Source: CBDHHC01 sp050633205 (GTDB lineage: Bacteria > Pseudomonadota > Alphaproteobacteria > Rhizobiales > CBDHHC01). From it: 64,000 nt of DNA. The stretch covers positions 9,079 through 73,078 of the forward strand of contig JBOEGA010000020.1 in NCBI GenBank assembly GCA_050633205.1, given 5' to 3'. Every line of letters starts with the position of its first letter. Positions within the stretch are counted from its first letter, which is position 1. A model generated the notes under the pieces. It worked only from the letters and a program-made list of their open reading frames with translations, had not been told where the DNA came from and did not search any database. Shown piece after piece: positions 25,038-33,230 of the stretch. Made by a program: the position numbers and the translations under genes.

Positions 25038-25598
25038 ATGGAAAATGTTCCGGCCAATGTGGATCTGAGTTTTCTCGTTATACGTGTAGGGAAAGGGGAC
25101 AGATCCGCCTTTGCAAATCTGTATGACCGCACAAGCGCGAAACTTTTCGGCGTAATCTGTCGTATCTTGAAAAAGCGTGAACTGGCGGAGGAAGCTTTGC
25201 AGGATACTTATGTCAAAATATGGGAGCAGGCGGGTCGTTTTGATCCCTCTTTGGCATCACCAATAACCTGGATGGCTACCATAGCCCGCAACCGCGCTAT
25301 AGATATAGGACGCCAAAGGCAGGAAAAAATATCAGCAACTGCCGAGGAAATAGATGAAGATCTGCCTTCTGGAGTTGCCGATCCTTTGTCGTCCGCCCTG
25401 CAGAATGATGAAATGCGTAGATTAACAGGTTGTTTAGGAGAATTAACCGAAGATAAACGCGATATGATTGTACTGGCCTATTATGAAGGCTGGAGCAGGG
25501 AGGAATTGGGTAGCAAATTCGAGAAGCCGGTGAATACAATAAAAACAATACTTAGACGGAGCCTGGCGTTGTTAAAGGAGTGTCTCAATGGCCGTTGA
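25038..25598 (+). CDS. ECF RNA polymerase sigma factor, SigK-like
   Basis: A 186-residue group 4 sigma factor with regions 2 (FANLYDRTSAKLFGVICRIL..EEALQDTYVKIW) and 4 (LTEDKRDMIVLAYYEGWSREELGSKF..TIKTILRRSL). Pairing with an RskA-type anti-sigma, whose start overlaps its last codons by 11 nt, and divergence from fasciclin and msrB suggest a SigK-like (ECF19-type) redox or envelope stress system. Confidence 0.93.
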   Translation: MENVPANVDLSFLVIRVGKGDRSAFANLYDRTSAKLFGVICRILKKRELAEEALQDTYVKIWEQAGRFDPSLASPITWMATIARNRAIDIGRQRQEKISATAEEIDEDLPSGVADPLSSALQNDEMRRLTGCLGELTEDKRDMIVLAYYEGWSREELGSKFEKPVNTIKTILRRSLALLKECLNGR

Positions 25599-26322
25599 CA
25601 CAGAAAATGATCGCGAAGGTCTCGCCGCTGAGTATGCGTTGGGGACGCTGAACCCCGCTGAAAAAAGAGAAGCAGAGCGTCTGATAGAAGCGGATACTTC
25701 TTTTGCACAGTTGGCATGGCGCTGGCAGCACCAGTTATCACCGATGCTGGATGCAATTCCTCCAATAGCACCGCCTCCAGGGGCATTTGAAGAAATTATG
25801 CGGGAAATCGGAGACAGGCCGCAACCGCAGACTTATGATTTCAGTAATGTTGATACATTGTCACGGACTGTTCGCTTCTGGAAACGCACAGCAATTGCTG
25901 CAAGTTTCATAGTTGTTGCCCTTGCATCCACTATTGTTGGGCGCGAGTTAACAAGACCGGCAGAAACTGGCGGCAGCTTCGTTGCTGTCCTTGAAGGTGG
26001 TAACAGAACCCCTGCATTCGTTGCTTCAGTTGATCTTAAGAAGAAAGTTGTGCACGTCGTACAGCTTGCAAACGCACCTGAGCAAAACCACAGTTACGAA
26101 CTTTGGGCTGTAGGCGGAAACCGTGCAGCACCGGAATCTCTGGGTGTTGTTGATGATGGGCAGAATATTGCAGCAACGCGACTGGGAGATTTACAACCCG
26201 CAGTGCTGACCAATACAACATTCGCTATCAGCCTGGAGCCTAAAGGTGGCTCGCCAAACGGCAAGCCAACTACGGTATTGTTTACAGGAAAGCTTGTTCC
26301 TCTTAGAAAAGACGACAAGTAG
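25588..26322 (+). CDS. RskA-type anti-sigma factor
   Basis: A 244-residue inner-membrane protein: N-terminal cytosolic sigma-binding helices beginning with the family motif AAEYALGTL (residues 13-21), one transmembrane segment at about 101-117, and a periplasmic RskA domain (YELWAVGGNRAAPESLGVV). No zinc-binding HxxxCxxC motif is present, as in RskA. It holds the upstream sigma factor inactive until a periplasmic signal. Overlap with the sigma gene indicates translational coupling. Confidence 0.92.
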   Translation: MAVDTENDREGLAAEYALGTLNPAEKREAERLIEADTSFAQLAWRWQHQLSPMLDAIPPIAPPPGAFEEIMREIGDRPQPQTYDFSNVDTLSRTVRFWKRTAIAASFIVVALASTIVGRELTRPAETGGSFVAVLEGGNRTPAFVASVDLKKKVVHVVQLANAPEQNHSYELWAVGGNRAAPESLGVVDDGQNIAATRLGDLQPAVLTNTTFAISLEPKGGSPNGKPTTVLFTGKLVPLRKDDK

Positions 26323-26332
26323 AAAAAAAACA

Positions 26333-26361
26333 GAGGAAGGTTAAAAACTTTAATCTTCCTC
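26333..26361 (-). terminator. Terminator overlapping the 3' end of the PdeM-like gene
   Basis: GAGGAAGGTTAAA pairs with TTTAATCTTCCTC (one mismatch, 3-nt loop); the minus strand then runs into eight T. The stem includes the last codons and stop of the PdeM-like gene and lies in the 27-bp gap to the converging anti-sigma gene. Confidence 0.8.
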
Positions 26362-27078
26362 AAGCAGCCTGGCAGCAACCGGGTGCACATCATTGGTTCC
26401 GAGAATCCAGACATAAAGTTTGCCAGCAGCAAACATCGGATCAAACTCTCTTCCCAGTATATTATTACCAGCTCCGCAATCTGCCAGTGTCGGCATAATC
26501 AGACGGGCATTACTGGATATAAAGCATCTCTGTCCCATCATCCTGTCACCATTCTTCTGCCTCGCAATCGGGTTCATAAAACCCGCAATTTCGTTAGCAA
26601 TAGGTGCTCTGGTGGGTTTATGTCTGAAGGTAATACCGTTCAGGGAGAAATGATCAGCCACTGTTGAACCAAGCTCACCAAAAAAGTCTGGTGCTTTTTC
26701 TGACATCACCCAGTAGCAGCAATAATATTTTTGCAGCTCGGAGATGCGTTGCAGGTTTTCATCATCCAGCTTCTGATCTGCCTTAAACCCTTTTGCAGCC
26801 CCGCCAAGAATAATAATGCGTTTGGCGTCATAATGTTGTGCCAGATCATGAATACGAATGAGTGTGGCACGTGTTTCGTGGGTATAAATAGAAATAGATG
26901 GATAGGAAATTTGCTCATCACTTTTAAGATGAGGGTCTGAAACTATTAATGTCTGTTCGGCAGGCCAGTATAGAGCGCCTGCAGTATCAGCAATAAAGGA
27001 CTTTCCACACAGCAATATACGCGTGTTTGAGTTCTGCCATGAATTTGTTTTATCGAATTGCAAACCGTTTAAACTCAT
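26350..27078 (-). CDS. PdeM-like metallophosphoesterase lacking metal-binding motifs
   Basis: A 242-residue protein that follows the ligase-associated DNA damage response phosphoesterase PdeM family along its length: GALYWPAEQTLIVSDPHL (33-51), ATLIRIHDL, ITFRHKP (149-155), EIAGFMNPIAR, RCFISSNARLIMP and GNNILGREFDPMF. Only the first metal motif survives (Asp48, His50). The second motif GD reads GG (92-93), the GNHD segment reads SEKA (126-129), and GHxHP reads GFMNP (166-170). Phosphoesterase activity is therefore unlikely. Its usual partners, an ATP-dependent DNA ligase and Lhr-type helicase, are absent. The ORF is intact and ends in a good terminator, so it looks like a maintained pseudoenzyme rather than a decaying gene. 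Confidence 0.8.
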   Translation of the reverse strand: MSLNGLQFDKTNSWQNSNTRILLCGKSFIADTAGALYWPAEQTLIVSDPHLKSDEQISYPSISIYTHETRATLIRIHDLAQHYDAKRIIILGGAAKGFKADQKLDDENLQRISELQKYYCCYWVMSEKAPDFFGELGSTVADHFSLNGITFRHKPTRAPIANEIAGFMNPIARQKNGDRMMGQRCFISSNARLIMPTLADCGAGNNILGREFDPMFAAGKLYVWILGTNDVHPVAARLLEED

Positions 27079-27295
27079 ATTCCCACCTCCATCGAAGATG
27101 ATCTTGAGCCTTCATTTGTTAAAATGTGGTAAATATCAAGTTATGAAAAAAAGTAAAGATTTATCTGTAAATCACTGATCTATTACAGTGTTTATGGTTA
27201 AGTACAACTAATTGCTATAGCCTTGCTGAGTGATATTGATACATTTTGATTTGTTTATTTCTGGTATCGCACATGAATAATGAGGTTTACTGACA

Positions 27296-28180
27296 ATGAA
27301 AAACGATAAAAATCTGAATATTCTTCTCTACGCAGCAGTTGGAGATGCATGGGGAGCGTGCTTTGAATATGCACCGAAAACAATAATTGAACAGAAAAAC
27401 GGAACATGGGAATATTTCTCCCACCATAAGCACGATATTGGCAATGGCAGATATACAGATGACCTGCAAATGCACCTGGCTGTTGCAGAAGCACTGGTCT
27501 CAGATAAAAGCCTGACCGCCGACAGATTTACTGAACTGTTCGTACATGCGTTTAAAAGAGACCCCAGAGAAGGGTATGCAGGCAGGTTTTACGAGTTTCT
27601 CCAGGCGGTAGAAAATGCAGAGGACTTTACCAGCAGGATCATCAATAACAGTGAGAAAAGTGGAGGTGCCATGCGTGCCCCATGTATCGGCATTTTGTCA
27701 GATCATGAAGACGTCATGAGAATATCAGGAACTCAGGCAGGTGTAACCCATAACACGGTCGCGGGAATAGCAGCAGCACAGGCTGCATCACTGATGTTAC
27801 ATTTCCTGCTGTATGATAAAGCAGACAGATCTCAACTCCCGGAAATGCTGAACTCCCATATACCGGTAGTGAACTGGTCAGATTATCCGGAAAAGAAAAT
27901 TGGGCATCTGGGCATTGATAGTGTGAAGGCAGCTTTGAGAGCCATCGTTACCGAAAACTCTCTGACTGATATATTAACTGCTATAATACGGTGCGGAGGT
28001 GATACTGATACCGCTGCAACCATAGCAATGGCCGTTGGAAGCTGCGCCAAAGATATTGACCAGACCATACCGGATACATTACTGGATGATATGGAAGATG
28101 GAGCATACGGGAGAACATATATCATGGAAATGGATAGGAAACTGACAGAATTTGCTCGTAAACAGGGTGCTCCTGTTTGA
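27296..28180 (+). CDS. ADP-ribosylglycohydrolase family protein
   Basis: A 294-residue cytosolic enzyme of the DraG/ARH type. The dinuclear magnesium site is visible as YTDDLQM (Asp55, Asp56) and CGGDTDTAATI (Asp236, Asp238), with GDAWGACFEY at the N-terminus. Members remove ADP-ribose from arginine or other acceptors. No dinitrogenase reductase or ADP-ribosyltransferase gene is in the window, so the substrate is unknown. Its TGA overlaps the TTG start of the downstream MATE gene, implying a translationally coupled two-gene operon. Confidence 0.92.
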   Translation: MKNDKNLNILLYAAVGDAWGACFEYAPKTIIEQKNGTWEYFSHHKHDIGNGRYTDDLQMHLAVAEALVSDKSLTADRFTELFVHAFKRDPREGYAGRFYEFLQAVENAEDFTSRIINNSEKSGGAMRAPCIGILSDHEDVMRISGTQAGVTHNTVAGIAAAQAASLMLHFLLYDKADRSQLPEMLNSHIPVVNWSDYPEKKIGHLGIDSVKAALRAIVTENSLTDILTAIIRCGGDTDTAATIAMAVGSCAKDIDQTIPDTLLDDMEDGAYGRTYIMEMDRKLTEFARKQGAPV

Positions 28181-29505
28181 CGATATCATCCATAACAAAC
28201 AAAAATATTCTTTTTGTTGCAGTCCCCATCATGTTCTCCAATATCACAACACCATTGATTGGTGTTGTTGATATGGCCGTCGTGGGCCAGTCTGCCGACC
28301 CTCATTTAATTGGTGCCGTCGCAATCGGCGCCCAGATCTTTACAATGATATTCTGGGCATTTGGTTTCCTTCGCATGGGAACAACAGGCTTTACAGCCCA
28401 GGCCGATGGTAAAGGGGATAAGATTGAAGTTTTCGCAATATTAATGCGGGCCCTGATCATTGCGGCAAGTGCCGGACTTCTCATATGGGTATTACAATGG
28501 CCGCTGTCGCAAATATCTTTCTATCTGATACCCGGTTCTGATCTGGTCGAAAATGCTGCAAAGACCTATTTCGATATCCGCGTCTGGAGTGCACCTGCAA
28601 CCCTTGCAAATTATGCCATACTGGGTTGGTTTATCGGTCTGGGCAGAGCAGATATCGCTCTGGCTCTGCAACTGTTATTAAATGGTCTGAATATCGCCTT
28701 TGATGCCTGGTTTGTGCTGGGCTTTGACTGGGGGGTAACCGGTGTAGCCTACGGCACATTGCTTTCAGAAGTAATTGCAGTTGCCGCCGGACTGCTGGTT
28801 AGCTATCTGATAATAAGTCAGAAAAACCTGTCCGGCCTATGGGAGAGAGTCGTCAGCATAAAAGAAATGACACGAATGCTTGTTCTCAATAGCGACATCA
28901 TGATCCGCACACTTTGTCTGCTGCTGGCCTTTGTCTTTTTAACCGCACAAAGTGCAGGCGTTGATGATAATACACTGGCTGCCAATTCCGTTTTATTAGG
29001 TCTGTTGAGTATTTCAGCATATTTTCTTGATGGCTTTGCCTATGCTGCTGAGCGCTTTGTTGGCCATTCAATAGGGGCGGGAAATAGAAAACAGTTTCGT
29101 CAGGCCATCATACTGTCAAGCCAGTGGGCTGTATTTATTTCTGTTCTGGTCTCTTTAACATTTGCTATCTTTGGCAAGCAGATAATAGCTGCAATTACCC
29201 CTGCCCAGAATGTCAGGGACATAGCAGAAACCTATCTGATATGGGCTGCAATGGCTCCGGTAGTCGGAGTCGCCTGCTTTCAACTGGATGGTATATTTAT
29301 CGGTGCAACCCGGACCAAAGATATGCGGAATATGATGCTCCTCAGCCTGGGCATCTATTTTATAAGCTGGTATTTACTGGAACCAGTCTATGGCAATCAT
29401 GGTCTCTGGGCAGCATTTATGCTTTTCTTTGTGGCAAGAGCCGTAACTTTGGCCTGGCGCTTGCCAGCGTTAGAGACAAGTTTAAGGTTTCGAACTGATA
29501 GCTAG
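28177..29505 (+). CDS. MATE family efflux transporter, DinF-like
   Basis: A 442-residue inner-membrane protein with about 12 hydrophobic segments in two homologous halves. DinF-subgroup features include IGVVDMAVVGQ in helix 1, RMGTTGFTAQADG and GLGRADIALALQLLLNGLNI. Such antiporters export cationic drugs or metabolites with Na+ or H+. It starts at TTG 28177, sharing TTGA with the stop of the ADP-ribosylglycohydrolase gene; no better start follows closely. Confidence 0.93.
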   Translation: MTISSITNKNILFVAVPIMFSNITTPLIGVVDMAVVGQSADPHLIGAVAIGAQIFTMIFWAFGFLRMGTTGFTAQADGKGDKIEVFAILMRALIIAASAGLLIWVLQWPLSQISFYLIPGSDLVENAAKTYFDIRVWSAPATLANYAILGWFIGLGRADIALALQLLLNGLNIAFDAWFVLGFDWGVTGVAYGTLLSEVIAVAAGLLVSYLIISQKNLSGLWERVVSIKEMTRMLVLNSDIMIRTLCLLLAFVFLTAQSAGVDDNTLAANSVLLGLLSISAYFLDGFAYAAERFVGHSIGAGNRKQFRQAIILSSQWAVFISVLVSLTFAIFGKQIIAAITPAQNVRDIAETYLIWAAMAPVVGVACFQLDGIFIGATRTKDMRNMMLLSLGIYFISWYLLEPVYGNHGLWAAFMLFFVARAVTLAWRLPALETSLRFRTDS

Positions 29506-29512
29506 TCAGGTT

Positions 29513-29857
29513 CTAGAGAATATCCAGGACTTTCTCAGGGGGGCGGCCAATAGCTGCTTTTTCACCATTAACAACGATAGGGCGTTCCATCAGGTTAGGA
29601 TGGTGAACGATTGCATTAAGTAGCGCAGTGTCGTCAAGGCTTTCATCGCCCAGCTCAAGTTCTTTATAAATAGCCTCGTTCTTACGCATGATATCTCTGG
29701 CTGAAACATCAAGCATAAGTAGAATATCGGTCAATTCATCCACACTTGGCGGATTTTCAAGATATTCAATGACTTCAGGCTCAATGTCCTTGCTCTGCAG
29801 CAGTTTCAAAGTCGCCTTCGACTTTGTACATCTTGGATTATGGTAAATAGTAACCAT
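29513..29857 (-). CDS. arsC: Arsenate reductase, glutaredoxin-dependent ArsC type
   Basis: A 114-residue thioredoxin-fold protein of the ArsC family. The active-site HNPRCTKS places the catalytic Cys at residue 10, and RPIVVNGEKAAIGRPPE provides the conserved basic residues. It reduces arsenate to arsenite using glutathione and glutaredoxin. No arsR or arsenite pump is nearby, so the in vivo role may be different. AGGTG precedes ATG 29857; a longer in-frame start lacks a site. Confidence 0.9.
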   Translation of the reverse strand: MVTIYHNPRCTKSKATLKLLQSKDIEPEVIEYLENPPSVDELTDILLMLDVSARDIMRKNEAIYKELELGDESLDDTALLNAIVHHPNLMERPIVVNGEKAAIGRPPEKVLDIL

Positions 29858-30017
29858 TTTGGCACCTGTTATTATTCTGAGACCAATCCTCACGGGAACC
29901 CATCCCGCACAACCAGCCCCCCTGAAAACGGAGGTTATAAGGCTGTTCGCTATGAAAATTGGGCAAATTCTAGTTAATTCGGCTGTGTAAATAAGGGATC
30001 ATCTGGGCAATATCAAG

Positions 30018-31121
30018 TTATTGCTCCATGGCTTCCTGCGGGTCTTTGACCCATAGCTCCGCATTTGACCCTGTAATCTCTGATATAGTGTTTAAACCAT
30101 TTTCTTCCATATAGTCGATAAGATAACGTTTTATCTTTCGAACTAGACCCGGGCCTTTATAGACCAAACCGGTATAAATTTGAAGCAGAGACGCTCCTGC
30201 CTCAAGTTTGGCAACTGCTGCCTCCCCTGAATCTATACCACCCACACCAATTAAAGGTATTCTTCCCTTGGTCAGGCAATATACTTTAGCCAGCATATGT
30301 GTGGCAATCTCAAACAGTGGAGCTCCTGAGATACCGCCAGCCTGTCCGGCAAGCCCGCCTTCCTGAACTCCGTCTCTGGAAATCGTCGTATTCGATATAA
30401 TTATGCCATCAACCGCGTTCTCAACCAGGCAGTCCACAATAACAGGTAACTCATGATCGAGAAGGTCTGGTGCCAGTTTCACAAAAATTGGCCTCCAGGG
30501 GTGCCCTCCTGACATCATGGCACTGCGGGTCTGCATAAACCATGATAACAGCTCATGTAAACGTTCAGGAGTCTGCAGATCTCTTAGCCCTGGCGTATTC
30601 GGAGAGGAAATATTGATTGTGAAATAATCAGCCAGATTACTGAAAAACTGCAACCCTTCAATATAGTCCTCATTCGGGTTCTGACTGTTTTTGTTTGCAC
30701 CGATATTTATCCCGACTACACCTTTTCTTTCCAGATTATCAAGGCGGTCTTTCAGTGCAGTAAATCCGGCATTATTAAAGCCCATACGGTTCAATATAGC
30801 CTCATCCTGTGTCAGGCGAAACAGTCGTGGTTTCGGATTGCCATCCTGAGGGTGGGGGGTAACTGTGCCAACTTCAGTAAAACCAAAGCCCAGATCAAGA
30901 ACCTGATTGGGAACCCGTCCGTCTTTATCGAAGCCTGCGGCCATGCCAAGAGGGTTAGGAAAGCGCATGCCAAAAATTGTTTGCGCAAGTTTAGGGTCTT
31001 CGGGTTGTTTCTGTGAAAGGTAAATACCTTTCTCCAGTAACTGTAAGGTAAGCTCATGAGCTGCTTCAGGAGGTAACAGGCGCAGCATTCGTGGCGCTAT
31101 ATCAAAGAGTGTTAGGTACAT
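30018..31121 (-). CDS. pyrD: Dihydroorotate dehydrogenase, quinone-dependent (class 2)
   Basis: A 367-residue membrane-associated flavoenzyme that oxidises dihydroorotate to orotate in pyrimidine synthesis and passes electrons to quinone. The class 2 N-terminal helix for membrane/quinone contact, NPLGMAAGFDKDG, NRMGFNNAG, INISSPNTPGLRDLQ (with catalytic Ser) and VGGIDSGEAA are all present. It lies 26 nt after a DUF952 gene on the same strand. Confidence 0.96.
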   Translation of the reverse strand: MYLTLFDIAPRMLRLLPPEAAHELTLQLLEKGIYLSQKQPEDPKLAQTIFGMRFPNPLGMAAGFDKDGRVPNQVLDLGFGFTEVGTVTPHPQDGNPKPRLFRLTQDEAILNRMGFNNAGFTALKDRLDNLERKGVVGINIGANKNSQNPNEDYIEGLQFFSNLADYFTINISSPNTPGLRDLQTPERLHELLSWFMQTRSAMMSGGHPWRPIFVKLAPDLLDHELPVIVDCLVENAVDGIIISNTTISRDGVQEGGLAGQAGGISGAPLFEIATHMLAKVYCLTKGRIPLIGVGGIDSGEAAVAKLEAGASLLQIYTGLVYKGPGLVRKIKRYLIDYMEENGLNTISEITGSNAELWVKDPQEAMEQ

Positions 31122-31147
31122 TTAGGTAATCTCGGGAAGATTGGAGA

Positions 31148-31477
31148 TCAGGGTTTCTCACCCTCCAAAGCCCTGTCTACTGGCTTCACCCAAATAACCG
31201 CATCAAGCTGCAATTGTCCATACAGATGTGGAAACAAATCCCCATCTCTTGATGCTTCATACTTAAGATGTTCTTTTATTTTAGCTTCATCAACAGCAAT
31301 GAGCAGAAGGTCCTGCTGTCCTTTAAAATGTTTTTCCAGTGTTCCCGGAACCTGCTCCCAGGTGGATAAATGAATAAATCCATCCCGCTCGTCATCAGAA
31401 GAGCCTGTATAAACTTCTCTTTCTGCAGCTTTATCCCATTCACTTTGCGAACAGATTTTATAAATTATCTCGGTCAT
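31148..31477 (-). CDS. DUF952 family protein
   Basis: A 109-residue cytosolic protein with family features IYKICSQSEWDKA, DGFIHLST and DLFPHLYGQL. Function is not established; the fold resembles ADP-ribosyltransferase-like folds in some descriptions, which I cannot verify here. It precedes pyrD closely and is likely co-transcribed with it. GAGG 6 nt before ATG 31477 supports the start. Confidence 0.88.
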   Translation of the reverse strand: MTEIIYKICSQSEWDKAAEREVYTGSSDDERDGFIHLSTWEQVPGTLEKHFKGQQDLLLIAVDEAKIKEHLKYEASRDGDLFPHLYGQLQLDAVIWVKPVDRALEGEKP

Positions 31478-31496
31478 TGAAATCCTCATATAAAAT

Positions 31497-31530
31497 AACA
31501 CCGTTATTCCTGACATAGAATAACGGTGTT
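31497..31530. terminator. Perfect 13-bp hairpin terminator
   Basis: AACACCGTTATTC and GAATAACGGTGTT are perfectly complementary with an 8-nt loop. The T-run is strongest on the plus strand, weaker on the minus. It lies only 20 nt upstream of the DUF952 start and 42 nt after the VWA gene, so it ends the VWA transcript. The DUF952-pyrD transcript must start within or after it, or arise by read-through. Confidence 0.75.
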
Positions 31531-31572
31531 TTTGTTTTTAAACTGAGATTTCTGCCAAAAACAATTTTATTT

Positions 31573-32901
31573 TTAGTATTTCTGCTGAGTTTTTCCCTGA
31601 TGCTGTCTGGATCTCATAAGTTTTCTGGTAGCAGCCCAGTTATTACCATCCAGATTATCAGCCTCTTTTTCATTATCAGCAGACATTTTTTTCAGCTTTT
31701 GAGAACCATATTTATCTGCCGCAGATTTCAAATAAGCTGCATTGGAACTGAGAAGCCCACGTGCCTCTTCTACCTTACCTTCATCCCTGAGCTTAACAGC
31801 ACGCTCATTTTCAATGACCGCTATTTGTGTCGCAACAGAAGTCATCACTGACTTGTTAGCACTGGCTTCCCAGTCCTTTTTGTCCTCAACAAGCTTAACC
31901 TGAACCGTAGAATGGTCAGATTTCTGCTCTTTACTCTTCATATCAAGGTAACGGATCCTGACCTCGGCAAGCTCAAGCTCCTCCTCAGAGAAATCCTCAG
32001 GTGCCTCAACTTCAAGAATAACTTCCTTCTGCTGTGAGCCATAGATCTGGTTCAGCCGGATACGAACACGGTTTTCATCAATTGTAACCTCTCTTCCCAG
32101 AGAGCGGAGTGGAATAACTCTGTTATGCAGGATCACTTCAATTTCCACATCCTGCGCAACAACTGATAATACATCTCCAAATTCATTATTAAATACAGCA
32201 ACCAGATCATCCGCATTTTTAACAAATGCATGATTTCCGTCACTGTTAAATGCCAGCTTGGCCATCAGGTCTTCATTATACCCGAGCCCAAGGCCGATAG
32301 TCGTAATAGCAATACCGTCCTTAGCTGCTTTTCTTCCCAGCTCGGCAACCACATCAGGCTTGCTCGGGCCAACATTAGCCAGCCCGTCAGAAATCAGAAT
32401 AACCCGGTTGACCTTGTTTTTATCCAGAAACTTACTAACTTCACGAATGCCGGTCTGCGTTCCTGCATATAGTGCAGTTGAACCACCCGGACGTATTTTC
32501 TCTATTCTCTCACTGATATAATCGCTGTCACCAACCTTGGTAGCCGGCACAATAACTTTAACCTGAGTGTCATAGGTAACGACAGATACGATATCTTCCG
32601 GCGAAAGCCGCCCGACTGCCATAATCGCGGCATCTTTGGCCCGTTCCATCTTGGCCCCTCCCATAGAGCCGGATTTATCAATAACTATGGTAATATTAAC
32701 CGGAGGACGGTCTTCTGTCGTCGCAGGTTTCTCCCCCTCAAGGTGAATACGGATATAGGCTTTCTGCTTTTGATTTTTGAGAAGAACAGAATGTCCAGGC
32801 TCAGCTTTTACTTTAACTGTAGCCTGAGCTGAAATAGAAAAAAGTGGTGTCGCCAGTGCAAGCACACCCCAATAGGCAAAAAGAAATTTTGTAAACTGCA
32901 T
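31573..32901 (-). CDS. Exported von Willebrand factor A domain protein
   Basis: A 442-residue protein with signal peptide (to ISAQA, about residue 27) and a VWA domain whose MIDAS is intact: DKSGSMGG (DxSxS), the Thr in GGSTALYAG and the Asp in LISDGLANVG. A beta-sandwich and a coiled-coil C-terminus follow. Such periplasmic VWA proteins bind protein partners through a divalent metal; none is identifiable here. It appears monocistronic, ending at the perfect hairpin at 31497-31530. Confidence 0.88.
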   Translation of the reverse strand: MQFTKFLFAYWGVLALATPLFSISAQATVKVKAEPGHSVLLKNQKQKAYIRIHLEGEKPATTEDRPPVNITIVIDKSGSMGGAKMERAKDAAIMAVGRLSPEDIVSVVTYDTQVKVIVPATKVGDSDYISERIEKIRPGGSTALYAGTQTGIREVSKFLDKNKVNRVILISDGLANVGPSKPDVVAELGRKAAKDGIAITTIGLGLGYNEDLMAKLAFNSDGNHAFVKNADDLVAVFNNEFGDVLSVVAQDVEIEVILHNRVIPLRSLGREVTIDENRVRIRLNQIYGSQQKEVILEVEAPEDFSEEELELAEVRIRYLDMKSKEQKSDHSTVQVKLVEDKKDWEASANKSVMTSVATQIAVIENERAVKLRDEGKVEEARGLLSSNAAYLKSAADKYGSQKLKKMSADNEKEADNLDGNNWAATRKLMRSRQHQGKTQQKY

Positions 32902-33230
32902 GCGTAACGCTCCCTTATGTCAGGCATGACCAACAAGAAAATCAAAATACGTCATTGATTGATCCCTATAGATAGTAACAATTTAAGGCAAAAACAGTTC
33001 TTTCCCTTGAGAACCTGTAAGCCAGTTCATCATGTATTAGTCGGTGTGACAGGAAATATTTGAAAATATTGGAAAAAATTAACCATATTGCTTCTTACTA
33101 AAAGAAGACAGAAAACATTGTCTTGTTTATAGAATTTTAAAGTAACAGTCCGATAAAGCTCTGGTGGAATAGTTGTATGTAGGTTGTGAATACTCTCAAC
33201 CTTGAGTTTTAAGAGTGGTAGGTTATGTAA
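32902..33230. other. Intergenic region upstream of the chemoreceptor-like gene
   Basis: A 329-bp AT-rich region between divergent genes. Promoters for both must lie here; I see no strong palindrome or gene. Confidence 0.35.

Noticed and set aside
26350..27078. Calling the PdeM-like gene a pseudogene
   Set aside because: The frame is intact, the length is normal, and it has a clear terminator; catalytic loss alone does not show decay.
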